Source: Tidjanibacter sp. (GTDB lineage: Bacteria > Bacteroidota > Bacteroidia > Bacteroidales > Rikenellaceae). Taken from it: 35,865 nt of DNA. This document shows positions 16,954-24,664 of this stretch, in pieces. Position 1 is the stretch's first letter; the number at the start of each line of letters is the position of its first letter. Where the stretch lies: positions 1 through 35,865 of the forward strand of contig JAFPBB010000014.1 of NCBI GenBank assembly GCA_017390585.1, written 5' to 3'. The notes under the pieces are model-generated. The model had not been told where the DNA came from and did no database searches. It saw only the letters and a program-made list of their open reading frames with translations. A program made the translations under genes and the position numbers.

Positions 16954-17552
16954 AAAAGAACCTCCTAACACTCGCTACACTCCTCTGTAGCCTCGCCCTT
17001 GCGGCCCAAACCAAAGTTGTAGAATTCCCCGCAACCGACGCCCTCTATAGGCTGCCCTTCGAGAAGGGCACCAAGGTTGTTGCCCACTCTCTTTCGGCTG
17101 TCGAAGCAGGCAAAGGACGTGCACTGAACACAGTGGACTTCTGCGCGTGGAGTCTGCAAACCAAGAGCAATAGCGACATCTTCGCACCTCGTGGCGGCGT
17201 TGTCGAGGAGGCCACCGAAGGCACCCTGCTCATCCTCCACGAAGATGGTCTCTACACCCAGCTCAGCCGCCTCGAGAGCGTGTGTGTGGCAGCAGGAGAT
17301 AGGGTGGAGAAAGGCACGCTCGTGGGCAAAGCCTCGCAGTTCGACGAGCAGAGTCCTCGAGAGGTTGTTATGGCCACATTCTATGTGAGCCCCAACCCCA
17401 ACCACGGAGGTGAGGCTCTCAACTCCAACTATGAGACCCTCATGCACTACTTCAACCCCATTGTAGCCACCCGTAGCAAATGTAAGACTCAGTTCACCGA
17501 TGGCGGTAGCTACACCGTAAAGACCCGCACTTGGTGCTGGCCTTGGGAGTAG
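16950..17552 (+). CDS. Exported M23/LytM-like protein lacking zinc ligands
   Basis: The 200-residue protein has a signal peptide (MKKNLLTLATLLCSLALAAQ) and a LytM-like beta domain: the segments NTVDFCAWS, IFAPRGGVVEEA, LLILHEDGLYTQLSRLESV, AGDRVEKGTLVGKAS and VVMATFYVSP align in order with the M23 peptidase core. The His of H-x-G-x-D, the His of Y-x-H-L (here LSRL) and the final H-x-H (here MATF) are all missing, so a zinc endopeptidase activity is unlikely. Degenerate LytM domains often regulate amidases or act as periplasmic scaffolds. It overlaps rlmD by 4 bases, suggesting translational coupling. Confidence 0.78.
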   Translation: MKKNLLTLATLLCSLALAAQTKVVEFPATDALYRLPFEKGTKVVAHSLSAVEAGKGRALNTVDFCAWSLQTKSNSDIFAPRGGVVEEATEGTLLILHEDGLYTQLSRLESVCVAAGDRVEKGTLVGKASQFDEQSPREVVMATFYVSPNPNHGGEALNSNYETLMHYFNPIVATRSKCKTQFTDGGSYTVKTRTWCWPWE

Positions 17553-17650
17553 AATCTTCGTCTCAGTCGCCACGGCACAGATATTGCCGGGGGAAAGCAC
17601 AATGTACACAACCACAAATTCGAAACAACAACACACCGAGTATATAAATT

Positions 17651-18106
17651 ATGGAAAAGAGTCTGACACTTGAGTTTCGCCACTACGACTCCATAGAGAC
17701 TTTGCCAGCCGACGAGCGAGAGCTCGTGATTGCGGCACAGTTGGCTTGCAACAAGGCCATTGCCCCCTACTCCAACTTCCACGTCGGAGCAGCAGCAAGG
17801 CTCGAGAGCGGCCGCATAATCACGGGTAGCAATGTGGAGAGTGAGGTCTATCCTGCAGGACTATGTGCCGAGCGCACCCTGCTCTACCACCATCAGGCCT
17901 CCACACCCGAGGACCGCATTGTAGCCCTCGCCATTGCCTCTGTTCCGAGTCTGCGCGAGTGCTATCCGTGTGGTCAGTGCCGCCAGGTGCTCCACGACGT
18001 GGAGAAGCGCCAAGGGCTTGATTTCCGCGTAATTATGAGCGGCGGAGGCTCGGCAACGGTGGTGGAGAAAGCAAGCGACCTGCTTCCATTCACATTCTCG
18101 CTCTAA
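17651..18106 (+). CDS. cdd: Cytidine deaminase
   Basis: The 151-residue enzyme deaminates cytidine and deoxycytidine to uridines in pyrimidine salvage. The zinc site is complete: C72-A-E74 in AGLCAERT and C107 and C110 in PCGQC, with Glu74 as proton shuttle. SNFHVGAAARLESG and NVESEVYP are the usual substrate-side motifs. The length fits the homotetrameric class. About 100 bases separate it from the M23-like gene and 31 from the pseudouridine synthase; no separate promoter is evident. Confidence 0.94.
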   Translation: MEKSLTLEFRHYDSIETLPADERELVIAAQLACNKAIAPYSNFHVGAAARLESGRIITGSNVESEVYPAGLCAERTLLYHHQASTPEDRIVALAIASVPSLRECYPCGQCRQVLHDVEKRQGLDFRVIMSGGGSATVVEKASDLLPFTFSL

Positions 18107-18137
18107 CAACAATCCCACAAACCCAAACACCACAGAA

Positions 18138-18830
18138 ATGTTCAAGAAACAAGACATACTCTACGAAGACAACCACATCTTGGCAGTAAACAAACACGCA
18201 GGCGATCTCGTGCAGTCCGACACCGAGGGCACACCAGGCCTCGAGGATGAAATCAAGGAGTTCATCAAACGCCGCGACGAAAAACCCGGCGAGGTATTCC
18301 TCGGTGTGGTTCACCGCATAGACCGCCCCGTGAGCGGCGTGGTCATCTTCGCCAAAACCAGCAAAGCACTCGTGCGTCTCAACGAGATGGTGCGCGACCG
18401 CAAAATCGACAAGCGCTATTGGGCCATCTGCGAAGAGGCTCCCGAGGAGCTGGAGGGCACACTCGTCCACTTCCTCACCCGCGATGGTAAGACCAATAAG
18501 GCCGTGGCCTACAACTCCCAGAAGGGCGACGCCAAGAGGGCCGAATTGCGCTACAAGATGCTCGGCGGCAGCAAGAACTACAAACTCCTTGAGGTGATGC
18601 TCATTACGGGTCGCCACCACCAGATTCGCTGTCAGCTCGCCAAGGTGGGATGCCCCATCAAGGGCGACCTCAAGTATGGCGCCAAACGCTCCAATCAGGG
18701 CGGTGGCATCTCGCTCCATTCGCGCAGCGTGGAGTTCATCCACCCCGTGAGGAAAGAGCCCATTCGCATTGAGGCTCCCGTACCCGAGGGCGACGCATTG
18801 TGGAGCTTCTTTGAGGAGTCGCAAGCATAG
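18138..18830 (+). CDS. RluA-family pseudouridine synthase
   Basis: The 230-residue protein carries the catalytic motif HRIDRPVSGVVIFAKT with Asp62, plus ITGRHHQIRCQLA and GDLKYGAK near the C-terminus, all diagnostic for the RluA/RluC/RluD superfamily. There is no N-terminal S4 domain, so it is a minimal single-domain member; the RNA target (rRNA or tRNA uridine) cannot be deduced. It is the last gene before a structured spacer at 18831-18967 that leads into the rSAM/lipoprotein operon. Confidence 0.92.
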   Translation: MFKKQDILYEDNHILAVNKHAGDLVQSDTEGTPGLEDEIKEFIKRRDEKPGEVFLGVVHRIDRPVSGVVIFAKTSKALVRLNEMVRDRKIDKRYWAICEEAPEELEGTLVHFLTRDGKTNKAVAYNSQKGDAKRAELRYKMLGGSKNYKLLEVMLITGRHHQIRCQLAKVGCPIKGDLKYGAKRSNQGGGISLHSRSVEFIHPVRKEPIRIEAPVPEGDALWSFFEESQA

Positions 18831-18847
18831 AAATTGAGCCAATACGG

Positions 18848-18915
18848 GGTGGCCAAAACGTTGTTGTGATTTTATTTTGAAAAAAATCACTTCGCGATGC
18901 AACGTTTTGGCCACC
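18848..18915. repeat. Perfect 16-bp inverted repeat around an inner hairpin
   Basis: GGTGGCCAAAACGTTG (18848-18863) is the exact complement of CAACGTTTTGGCCACC (18900-18915). Between them, GTGATTTT pairs with AAAATCAC within 18866-18890. The right arm contains most of the -35-like element of the downstream promoter, so folding or protein binding here could influence transcription, or it may terminate the pseudouridine synthase transcript. Confidence 0.85.
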
Positions 18916-18928
18916 TTGTGCATCTATA
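18899..18928 (+). promoter_or_regulatory. ECF-like promoter of the rSAM/lipoprotein operon
   Basis: GCAACGTTTT (18899-18908), 11 bases, then GCATCTATA (18920-18928), 39 bases before the lipoprotein ATG. The same two blocks with the same 11-base spacing precede the other lipoprotein at 30771-30800. A block with an AAC core and a second block ending in CTATA, instead of TTTG/TAnnTTTG, suggests an alternative (ECF-type) sigma factor. An A-rich stretch upstream could act as an UP element. Confidence 0.55.
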
Positions 18929-18967
18929 CATTGTAAAGCAACTTCAACCCCTAATTATTATTGACCT

Positions 18968-19339
18968 ATGAAACGCAGCATCAAAAACATTTTCCTCAGC
19001 CTGCTTGGTTTCTCGGCAGCCCCACTTCTCACGGCCTGCTATGGTACTCCCTATGACGACTATCCCTACCCTACACCTACCATCGACAACGTCAAGGGCT
19101 ATGTTGTCGACGAGGAGTTGAATCCCATCGAAGGCATACTCGTGACTATCCACGGCTCGGGCTCCGACTACACCGACCAAGAGGGCCTTTTCGAAATCGC
19201 TAATTGCACTATTGAAGCCAACACCATTATGGCCAGCGATGTCGATGGCGCGAAAAATGGTGGCGAATTTAGCTCTCAGGCTGTAGTTGTCGACGTCAAC
19301 AACTACAACAATGTGAGCATCGTAATGAAGAAGAAATAG
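18968..19339 (+). CDS. Putative lipoprotein of the rSAM/lipoprotein system
   Basis: The 123-residue protein has a lipobox (PLLTAC, lipidated Cys24) and a mature start rich in Tyr, Asp and Pro (YGTPYDDYPYPTPT). The body looks like a carboxypeptidase-regulatory/transthyretin-like beta domain: VKGYVVDEELNPIEGILVTI, then DQEGLFEIAN, then DVDGAKNGGEFSSQAVVVDV. I recall this as the TIGR04134-type lipoprotein that co-occurs with a TIGR04133-type radical SAM enzyme, and that enzyme is encoded 25 bases downstream. It is therefore the likely substrate or partner of the enzyme; the modified residue is unknown. A paralogue lies at 30831-31328. Confidence 0.82.
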   Translation: MKRSIKNIFLSLLGFSAAPLLTACYGTPYDDYPYPTPTIDNVKGYVVDEELNPIEGILVTIHGSGSDYTDQEGLFEIANCTIEANTIMASDVDGAKNGGEFSSQAVVVDVNNYNNVSIVMKKK

Positions 19340-19364
19340 CAAGTCACCAGACCCAATCCGCAAT

Positions 19365-20441
19365 ATGGCAAACATCAAACTTGGATTGCGTAAGAGGTTG
19401 GCACTCAACCTCTATGCAAACATTCGTCACGACTTGGCAGACAAACACGAGCTCCGCGAGATATTCTGGGAGTCGACCCTGCGCTGCAATCTCAACTGCC
19501 GCCACTGCGGTAGCGACTGCCGCTCCTCGTCGGCCACACCCGATATGCCCGCAGCTGACTTTCTCGCAGCCATCGACAAAATCACACCACACGTCAATCC
19601 CAACAAGGTGATGGTTGTCATCACAGGCGGCGAGGCTCTCTGTCGCAAGGATCTCGAGCAGGTGGGCCGCGAGCTCTACAAGAGGGGCTACCCGTGGGGT
19701 GTTGTGACCAACGGAATGTTGCTCACTCGCGAGCGTATGCGTTCGCTTGTGGCCGCAGGTCTGCGATCCATAACCATCTCCATCGATGGCTTCGAGGAGT
19801 GCCACAACTATATTCGCCGCAATCCCCACAGCTGGCAAAATGCCGTCCGCGCACTCGAAGCGGTTGTTGCAACAGAGGGTATTGCCTACGACGTAGTCAC
19901 CTGTGTCAATCGCGACAACTTCCATAAGCTTGGTGAGTTCAAGGAGTTCCTCATTGCAAAGGGTTGCAAGGCGTGGCGCTTGTTCACCATCTTTCCCGTG
20001 GGCCGAGCAGCCGAAGACGAGGCACTCCAACTCCCACCCGAGCAGTACCGCCAGCTGATGCAGTTCATTGCCGACACACGCAAGGAGGGACGCATAAAGT
20101 GCAACTACGCTTGCGAGGGCTTCCTCGGCGGTTATGAGGCCGAGGTGAGAGACAATTTCTTCGGATGTATGGCCGGCGTTGGCATTGTAGGCATCAAGGT
20201 AGATGGTGCCATTTCGGGCTGCACAAGCATCCGCGCAGGCTTTGATCAAGGCAACATCTACACCGACGACATCTGGGAGGTGTGGCAAAACCGATTTGAG
20301 CCTTTCCGCAACCGCGAGTGGGCCCGCAAGGGTGAGTGCAAGGAGTGTAAGATGTGGAAATTCTGCGAGGGGAATGGTATGCACCTCTACGACGACAACC
20401 ACAACCTCCTCCACTGCAACTACCAAAGACTCTGCAAGTAA
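19365..20441 (+). CDS. Radical SAM/SPASM enzyme of the rSAM/lipoprotein system
   Basis: The 358-residue protein has the radical SAM cluster motif C41-NLN-C45-RH-C48, VVITGGEALCR as the GGE SAM contact, and TISIDGFEECHNYIR. The C-terminal third holds a Cys-rich SPASM region for auxiliary clusters: GCMAGVG, ISGCTSIRAG, GECKECKMWKFCEGN and a last C-x6-C at the terminus. SPASM enzymes commonly modify peptides or proteins. The overall sequence fits the TIGR04133 family, which pairs with a lipoprotein gene in Bacteroidales. No small RiPP precursor is seen nearby, so the adjacent lipoprotein is the best substrate candidate. It is cytoplasmic, so modification would precede export. Confidence 0.88.
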   Translation: MANIKLGLRKRLALNLYANIRHDLADKHELREIFWESTLRCNLNCRHCGSDCRSSSATPDMPAADFLAAIDKITPHVNPNKVMVVITGGEALCRKDLEQVGRELYKRGYPWGVVTNGMLLTRERMRSLVAAGLRSITISIDGFEECHNYIRRNPHSWQNAVRALEAVVATEGIAYDVVTCVNRDNFHKLGEFKEFLIAKGCKAWRLFTIFPVGRAAEDEALQLPPEQYRQLMQFIADTRKEGRIKCNYACEGFLGGYEAEVRDNFFGCMAGVGIVGIKVDGAISGCTSIRAGFDQGNIYTDDIWEVWQNRFEPFRNREWARKGECKECKMWKFCEGNGMHLYDDNHNLLHCNYQRLCK

Positions 20442-20461
20442 CACACAAAACCATTAGCACT

Positions 20462-21103
20462 ATGAAAAAAGTCATTCTACTTTTAGCCATCATTTTGGCA
20501 CTGCCAACTTTGGCGTTGGCACAGGACCGACTCACCATCTCTGCGGAGGTTTCAACGGGTGTGGGAATTGTTGCTACGAACTTCAAAACAGGCATTGGCG
20601 TTGTCAATAGGGAGGCCATCATATCGCTCACACCTAAGTTTGTGGCCCAGTATAACATTGATAGCCACTGGAGAGTGGGAGGGGGTTTAGGAATTCGCCT
20701 CTCTTCGTCGTACAAACTAAAGGATTTCCCACGACAAAACGAGCACAATGAGTTGGATATGCCTATATTCCTGCGAGTTGGTTATAACTTGGATAGGCTC
20801 TACGCCAGCATTGACGCGGGCTACACATTGGGCCTTGTGGCAAGATACGGCTTCGGAATAATTCCAGGAGGTTTGGATGATTGCGACTACGACGGCCTGT
20901 TTGTTGAGCCGCAGATTGGTTGGAGGATAGACGCTCGCAACTCGGTGGCCTTGAGCCTCCTACTGCAACAGAGCACCATACGTAAACGCACAACCACCGA
21001 GAATGGCACAAAGGGCTCTCCCGACTACTCCATCGCCTTCAAATCAGAGCAAGTAACTACCCTTGTTCCAAGCGTTTCACTGCGCTACGCCTATAATTTC
21101 TAA
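20462..21103 (+). CDS. Outer-membrane beta-barrel-like protein
   Basis: The 213-residue protein starts MKKVILLLAIILALPTLALAQ, a clear signal peptide. The mature part alternates polar and hydrophobic residues in short strands (LTISAEVSTGVGIV, WRVGGGLGIRLSS, IFLRVGYNLDRLYASIDAGYTLG, FVEPQIGWRIDARNSVALSLLLQQ) and ends with LRYAYNF, whose C-terminal Phe is typical of outer-membrane barrels. The size suits an 8-strand barrel. I start at ATG 20462; the longer frame runs into the radical SAM gene. It follows that gene by 20 bases, so it probably belongs to the same operon. Function unknown. Confidence 0.75.
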   Translation: MKKVILLLAIILALPTLALAQDRLTISAEVSTGVGIVATNFKTGIGVVNREAIISLTPKFVAQYNIDSHWRVGGGLGIRLSSSYKLKDFPRQNEHNELDMPIFLRVGYNLDRLYASIDAGYTLGLVARYGFGIIPGGLDDCDYDGLFVEPQIGWRIDARNSVALSLLLQQSTIRKRTTTENGTKGSPDYSIAFKSEQVTTLVPSVSLRYAYNF

Positions 21104-21135
21104 CCACAATCATCACCACTTAAAATCCCCCAACT

Positions 21136-21777
21136 ATGAAACGCATTCTACTTATTGGAATCAGTATGCTGCTGATGACCTCGTGCGACCTGATCGACGG
21201 ACTCTACGAGGCTATCTACGACACGGTGTCCAACCCCTCGGAGTTTACGCTCGTGAGCCCCGAAGGCGAGGAGCACTACAAAGCCGGCGTGGAGGAGGTG
21301 CACGAAAACCAAGGCAACTGGTTTTTCCACTACATCTGGGACTACGACTGGGAAAACGAAGAGAACAACCAGAGGGTTGGCTTCTACCTCAGCTACTATC
21401 GCACTCACCTCTCGGGCGAGAAGGAGCTGAAACTCGAGCTCAACTCCTGCAACCTCTCACTACCCGAGGTTGGCGTACCCTACCCCATCTCCACCCAAGA
21501 GTTTTGCAACTCTCTGGAGGGCGACTACCACGGCATTGACCCAACGCTCATCGAGTGGGACAACCAAACGATGTACGCCACCGAGGGCGCTGTAACATTC
21601 ACAAAGTTGGACCTCGACAACGAGGGCGTGGGCACCATCTCTGCCACTTTCTCGCTTACGGTTGTGGATAACGAGGGCAACACCTACCTCCTTAAGGATG
21701 GCTCATTCACCGACGCAGAGTGCAAATTCTCAAACAAGATCCCTATCAAATCGCTCTTCGAAAACGAAAACTATTAG
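21136..21777 (+). CDS. Lipoprotein of unknown function
   Basis: The 213-residue protein has a lipobox (LLMTSC, Cys17). The mature protein is acidic and rich in aromatics (HYIWDYDWENEEN) with predicted beta strands near the C-terminus (AVTFTKLDLDNEGVGTISATFSLTVVDNEGN), a pattern seen in many small Bacteroidales surface lipoproteins. I do not recognise a family. It lies 32 bases behind the barrel protein and in the same run as the rSAM/lipoprotein pair, so an envelope role linked to that system is possible but unproven. Confidence 0.75.
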   Translation: MKRILLIGISMLLMTSCDLIDGLYEAIYDTVSNPSEFTLVSPEGEEHYKAGVEEVHENQGNWFFHYIWDYDWENEENNQRVGFYLSYYRTHLSGEKELKLELNSCNLSLPEVGVPYPISTQEFCNSLEGDYHGIDPTLIEWDNQTMYATEGAVTFTKLDLDNEGVGTISATFSLTVVDNEGNTYLLKDGSFTDAECKFSNKIPIKSLFENENY

Positions 21778-21842
21778 CTATCAGCAGCTCTGCAAATAAC
21801 TAAACATATCTATATTAACAATCCCCTAAAAACTTTTATGAA

Positions 21843-22631
21843 ATGAAACAACTCTTCACCATTCTTTCACTCTGCTGCCTGCTCTTCATTCCACAAGCGG
21901 CAGCTGCTCAAGAGGCTGACTCGGTGCAAAGCGGACTCTCCTACTCGTGGTATCTCACCGATTTTGAGGCCGACCACGCCCAAAGTATCTACAACAATGC
22001 CAAATGGGCAACCATTGCAAGTGGCGCAGTGACCGCAACAGGCGCACTCTTCTGGTACATCGGCGAACTGCAAATACGCGAACAACTCAAAGAGACCGAC
22101 AGCGTCTACAGCCCATTCGCCGCCATCGGCCTCCTGCAGACGGTCATTGGTGGCACCTGCCTTGTAGCCTCACTTCCCTTTTATCTGTGGGGCTGGGACC
22201 TCACCCATCAACCGAGCGCCGAGGGCCTTTCGCTGGGCAATGAGCTCAAGGGATTTGGCTTCAGAGTAGACCTCGGTTTGGGTGGCCAGACACCCGTAAC
22301 CATTGGAGGTTCGGTGGGTTACAACTTCTCCAGCCGATTCTATGCCGGCGTAGGTGCCGGCTACGAGATGCGCCCACTCGATGCCGAGGGTCCCTATGAC
22401 AACGCGATAATCCCCATATATGCCGACCTCCGCTGGCGCTTTGGTGAGAGCCGCATAACCCCCTATCTGGGTGTGAAGGCCGGTTTCGACACCGACACCC
22501 TTCCCTATGGCGCAATAGATTGGGGCGTGAGCTACCGTTGCCGCAAGTCGCAGGGTGCGTGGTGGTATGCACTTTCGCTCTCCAACAACAACTCCAACAT
22601 TTTCTCGCTCCGCGTAAGTCGCTCGTTCTAA
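21843..22631 (+). CDS. Exported protein with hydrophobic segments and barrel-like C-terminus
   Basis: The 262-residue protein has a signal peptide (ending PQAAAAQ), then two hydrophobic stretches around residues 55-75 and 95-120 (WATIASGAVTATGALFWYIG and AIGLLQTVIGGTCLVASLPFYLWGW). A C-terminal half of amphipathic strands follows (FGFRVDLGLGG, VTIGGSVGYNFSSRFYAGVGAGYEM, IYADLRWRFG, ITPYLGVKAGFD) ending in SRSF with a terminal Phe. This mix suggests an outer-membrane barrel with an N-terminal helical part. No family was recognised. It follows the lipoprotein by 65 bases and is the last gene before the terminator at 22653. Confidence 0.75.
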   Translation: MKQLFTILSLCCLLFIPQAAAAQEADSVQSGLSYSWYLTDFEADHAQSIYNNAKWATIASGAVTATGALFWYIGELQIREQLKETDSVYSPFAAIGLLQTVIGGTCLVASLPFYLWGWDLTHQPSAEGLSLGNELKGFGFRVDLGLGGQTPVTIGGSVGYNFSSRFYAGVGAGYEMRPLDAEGPYDNAIIPIYADLRWRFGESRITPYLGVKAGFDTDTLPYGAIDWGVSYRCRKSQGAWWYALSLSNNNSNIFSLRVSRSF

Positions 22632-22652
22632 GTCCTATTCACCAAAATTATA

Positions 22653-22690
22653 AATAGTTGCGGGCCCCACGCTTGGGGCCCGCAACTATT
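22653..22690. terminator. Perfect bidirectional terminator between convergent operons
   Basis: Seventeen bases from 22653, containing AATAGTTGCGGGCCCCA, pair perfectly with TGGGGCCCGCAACTATT (22674-22690) around CGCT. It lies 21 bases after the rSAM operon and 10 bases after the stop of the minus-strand glycosyltransferase gene, so it can serve both. Confidence 0.92.
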
Positions 22691-22700
22691 ATTATCGCAT

Positions 22701-23711
22701 CTACAGTTCGGAATATCTTCGGCGGCGACCAACAAGATAGTGCCACACCATCCAACGCCCGAAAATTGTGTCGGGCTCCTTTGTAGGTTCCACGCCGTTC
22801 CAAATACGCTCTCGCTTTCCATCGAGCACACTCCGATGGGCCCTATAGTCGCGGTGGGCACGCCCCACGGCAAGCGCAAAGTTCCACTTACCCGTAAGCA
22901 GATAGACAATCTGCGACAAGCGGTCCATCCACAAACGACGTCTCAGGCGCCACATTGCCGACTCTGGCAAACACTTGTGCATCATATAGAGCGAGTTGCG
23001 GAAGTTGAGATATATTTTGCGGGGCGAGTTGTTGGGCAAAGTGCCGCCACCAATATGATAGACGACGCTATCACTCACAGCCTCAACACTATAACCCATC
23101 AGCTGCAGTCTCCAGCAGAGGTCTATCTCCTCCATATGGGCAAAGAAATCCTCATCCAATCCGTCCGCCTTGTGCCACGCCTCGGCCCTCACAGCCAAGC
23201 AGGCTCCACTGGCCCAAAAGACTTTTGCAACCTCGTCATACTGCCCCTCGTCGCGCTCAACGGTGCCCATAATCCTGCCTCGGCAAAATGGGTAGCCATA
23301 GAGGTCGATGTATCCACCCGCGGCACCTGCATACTCAAACATTTCGGGAGCGTTGTAGGCTCTGATTTTAGGCTGCACGGCGGCCACTTGGGAATCTTGC
23401 TCCAACCGCTCCACGAGGGGTTCCAACCACCCCTCCGCAGGCTCCACATCGCTATTGAGCAACACAAAGCAATCGCCCTCCATATCTCGCAGTGCCCTAT
23501 TGTAACCGCCTGCAAAACCGTAGTTCTCGCCGAGAGGCAACCACCCCACACCCTCCACTCGGGCCACCACCTCGCAGGAGTTGTCGGTGGAGCCATTGTC
23601 GGCCACCACCACCCTCGCCCACGCGGGCATAGTGGCAACAACTCGCGGCAGGAATCGCTCGAGCAGGGAAGCTCCGTTCCAATTAAGTATGACGACCTTG
23701 GTCGATAGCAT
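22701..23711 (-). CDS. Glycosyltransferase family 2, rhamnosyltransferase-like
   Basis: The 336-residue GT-A enzyme shows VVILNWNGASLL, VVVADNGSTDNS for nucleotide-sugar binding, ENYGFAGGYNRAL, FVLLNSDVEP as the DxD-like metal motif, and FFAHMEEIDLCWRLQLMGY, a pattern typical of WbbL/RfbN-type transferases that add sugars to lipid-linked glycans. The donor and acceptor are not known. I start at ATG 23709-23711, which overlaps the TGA of the acyltransferase gene (TGATG); a GTG one codon upstream is possible. Its pairing with a lipid A acyltransferase suggests surface glycolipid synthesis. Confidence 0.92.
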   Translation of the reverse strand: MLSTKVVILNWNGASLLERFLPRVVATMPAWARVVVADNGSTDNSCEVVARVEGVGWLPLGENYGFAGGYNRALRDMEGDCFVLLNSDVEPAEGWLEPLVERLEQDSQVAAVQPKIRAYNAPEMFEYAGAAGGYIDLYGYPFCRGRIMGTVERDEGQYDEVAKVFWASGACLAVRAEAWHKADGLDEDFFAHMEEIDLCWRLQLMGYSVEAVSDSVVYHIGGGTLPNNSPRKIYLNFRNSLYMMHKCLPESAMWRLRRRLWMDRLSQIVYLLTGKWNFALAVGRAHRDYRAHRSVLDGKRERIWNGVEPTKEPDTIFGRWMVWHYLVGRRRRYSEL

Positions 23712-24652
23712 CACTCTGTAGGGGTTGAAGGGGTTGTGGTTGTGGCCTCTGCCTGCGGTTTATGTTTCCAGCGGTCGTGTGACCACAGCCACAACTCAGG
23801 TCGCTGGCGAATCATCTTCTCCACTTGGGCCACATAGCGGTCCAGGATTTCCTTCTCCGAGATGTCCTCGCGGCCATCATAGATCTGGATGAAGTTACAC
23901 CTGAAGTGGGATGGTTTAACCTTCTGTATATCGAGCGTGTAGACCATCATTCCAAACTTCTTTGCATAGCCACCGATGCCATCGAAAAAGAGGGTCGGTT
24001 GGTTGAGGAAGGTGCGCCACACTCGGTCACTTTCGCGGAATCGCGGCCTCTGGTCGGCAATGAGTCCGAGCGCCATCTGCTCCCCCTTTTTGAGGTTCTT
24101 CATCACAGGCCTCGCAAGGCCATTCATCGGGGCAACCTCCATACCAAAGCGGCGACGGATGTAGAGCATATAGCGGTCCATAATCCTGCCGCTCAGTGGG
24201 TGGTAGACGCCAATATTGTGATAGTGATGGTCGATGGAATAGACCGAGAAATACTCCCACTCGCCAATGTGGGCAAGGGCTGCAATCCAGTTATTGGAGC
24301 CAATCGCCCTATCGGTATGCTCCATATTCTCCACCACCATACGCCTCTTGAGTTCCGCAGGCGACATACTCGACATATCGAGCACATCGACGAAATTCTC
24401 GGAGAGCTGATGATAGAACTTGCGTTCGATGGTGCGGAGCTCCGCTTCACTCTTCTCCGGGAATGCAGCCGAGAGGTTCTTCCTCACCACCTTCAAACGA
24501 TAGCCCACAATCCTATAGAGCACAAAATAGATGAAGGGGGCCAATCCATAGTAGAGGACACAGTAGGGAAGGTAGCCAATGAGTTTGGCCACGCCCAACA
24601 GCATGTAGTAGCCCACCCTCTGCGCCACATTCATATCGCTTTTGCTTGCCAT
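23711..24652 (-). CDS. LpxL/HtrB-like lipid A acyltransferase
   Basis: The 313-residue membrane-bound protein has one hydrophobic N-terminal anchor (ending VLYRIVGYRLKVVRKNLSAAFP) and the acyltransferase H-x4-E motif in AHIGEWEYF with H128 and E133. GLIADQRPR and FFDGIGGYAKKFGMMVYTL are further family blocks. LpxL-type enzymes add secondary acyl chains to lipid A precursors using acyl-ACP at the inner membrane. It lies 12 bases behind the DUF389 gene and overlaps the GT2 gene by one base. Confidence 0.92.
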   Translation of the reverse strand: MASKSDMNVAQRVGYYMLLGVAKLIGYLPYCVLYYGLAPFIYFVLYRIVGYRLKVVRKNLSAAFPEKSEAELRTIERKFYHQLSENFVDVLDMSSMSPAELKRRMVVENMEHTDRAIGSNNWIAALAHIGEWEYFSVYSIDHHYHNIGVYHPLSGRIMDRYMLYIRRRFGMEVAPMNGLARPVMKNLKKGEQMALGLIADQRPRFRESDRVWRTFLNQPTLFFDGIGGYAKKFGMMVYTLDIQKVKPSHFRCNFIQIYDGREDISEKEILDRYVAQVEKMIRQRPELWLWSHDRWKHKPQAEATTTTPSTPTE

Positions 24653-24664
24653 AAACGCCTTGAA

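Noticed and set aside
18968-20441. Classical RiPP cluster with a short precursor peptide
   Set aside because: No small precursor-like ORF or leader peptidase/transporter is next to the radical SAM gene; the lipoprotein is the better partner.
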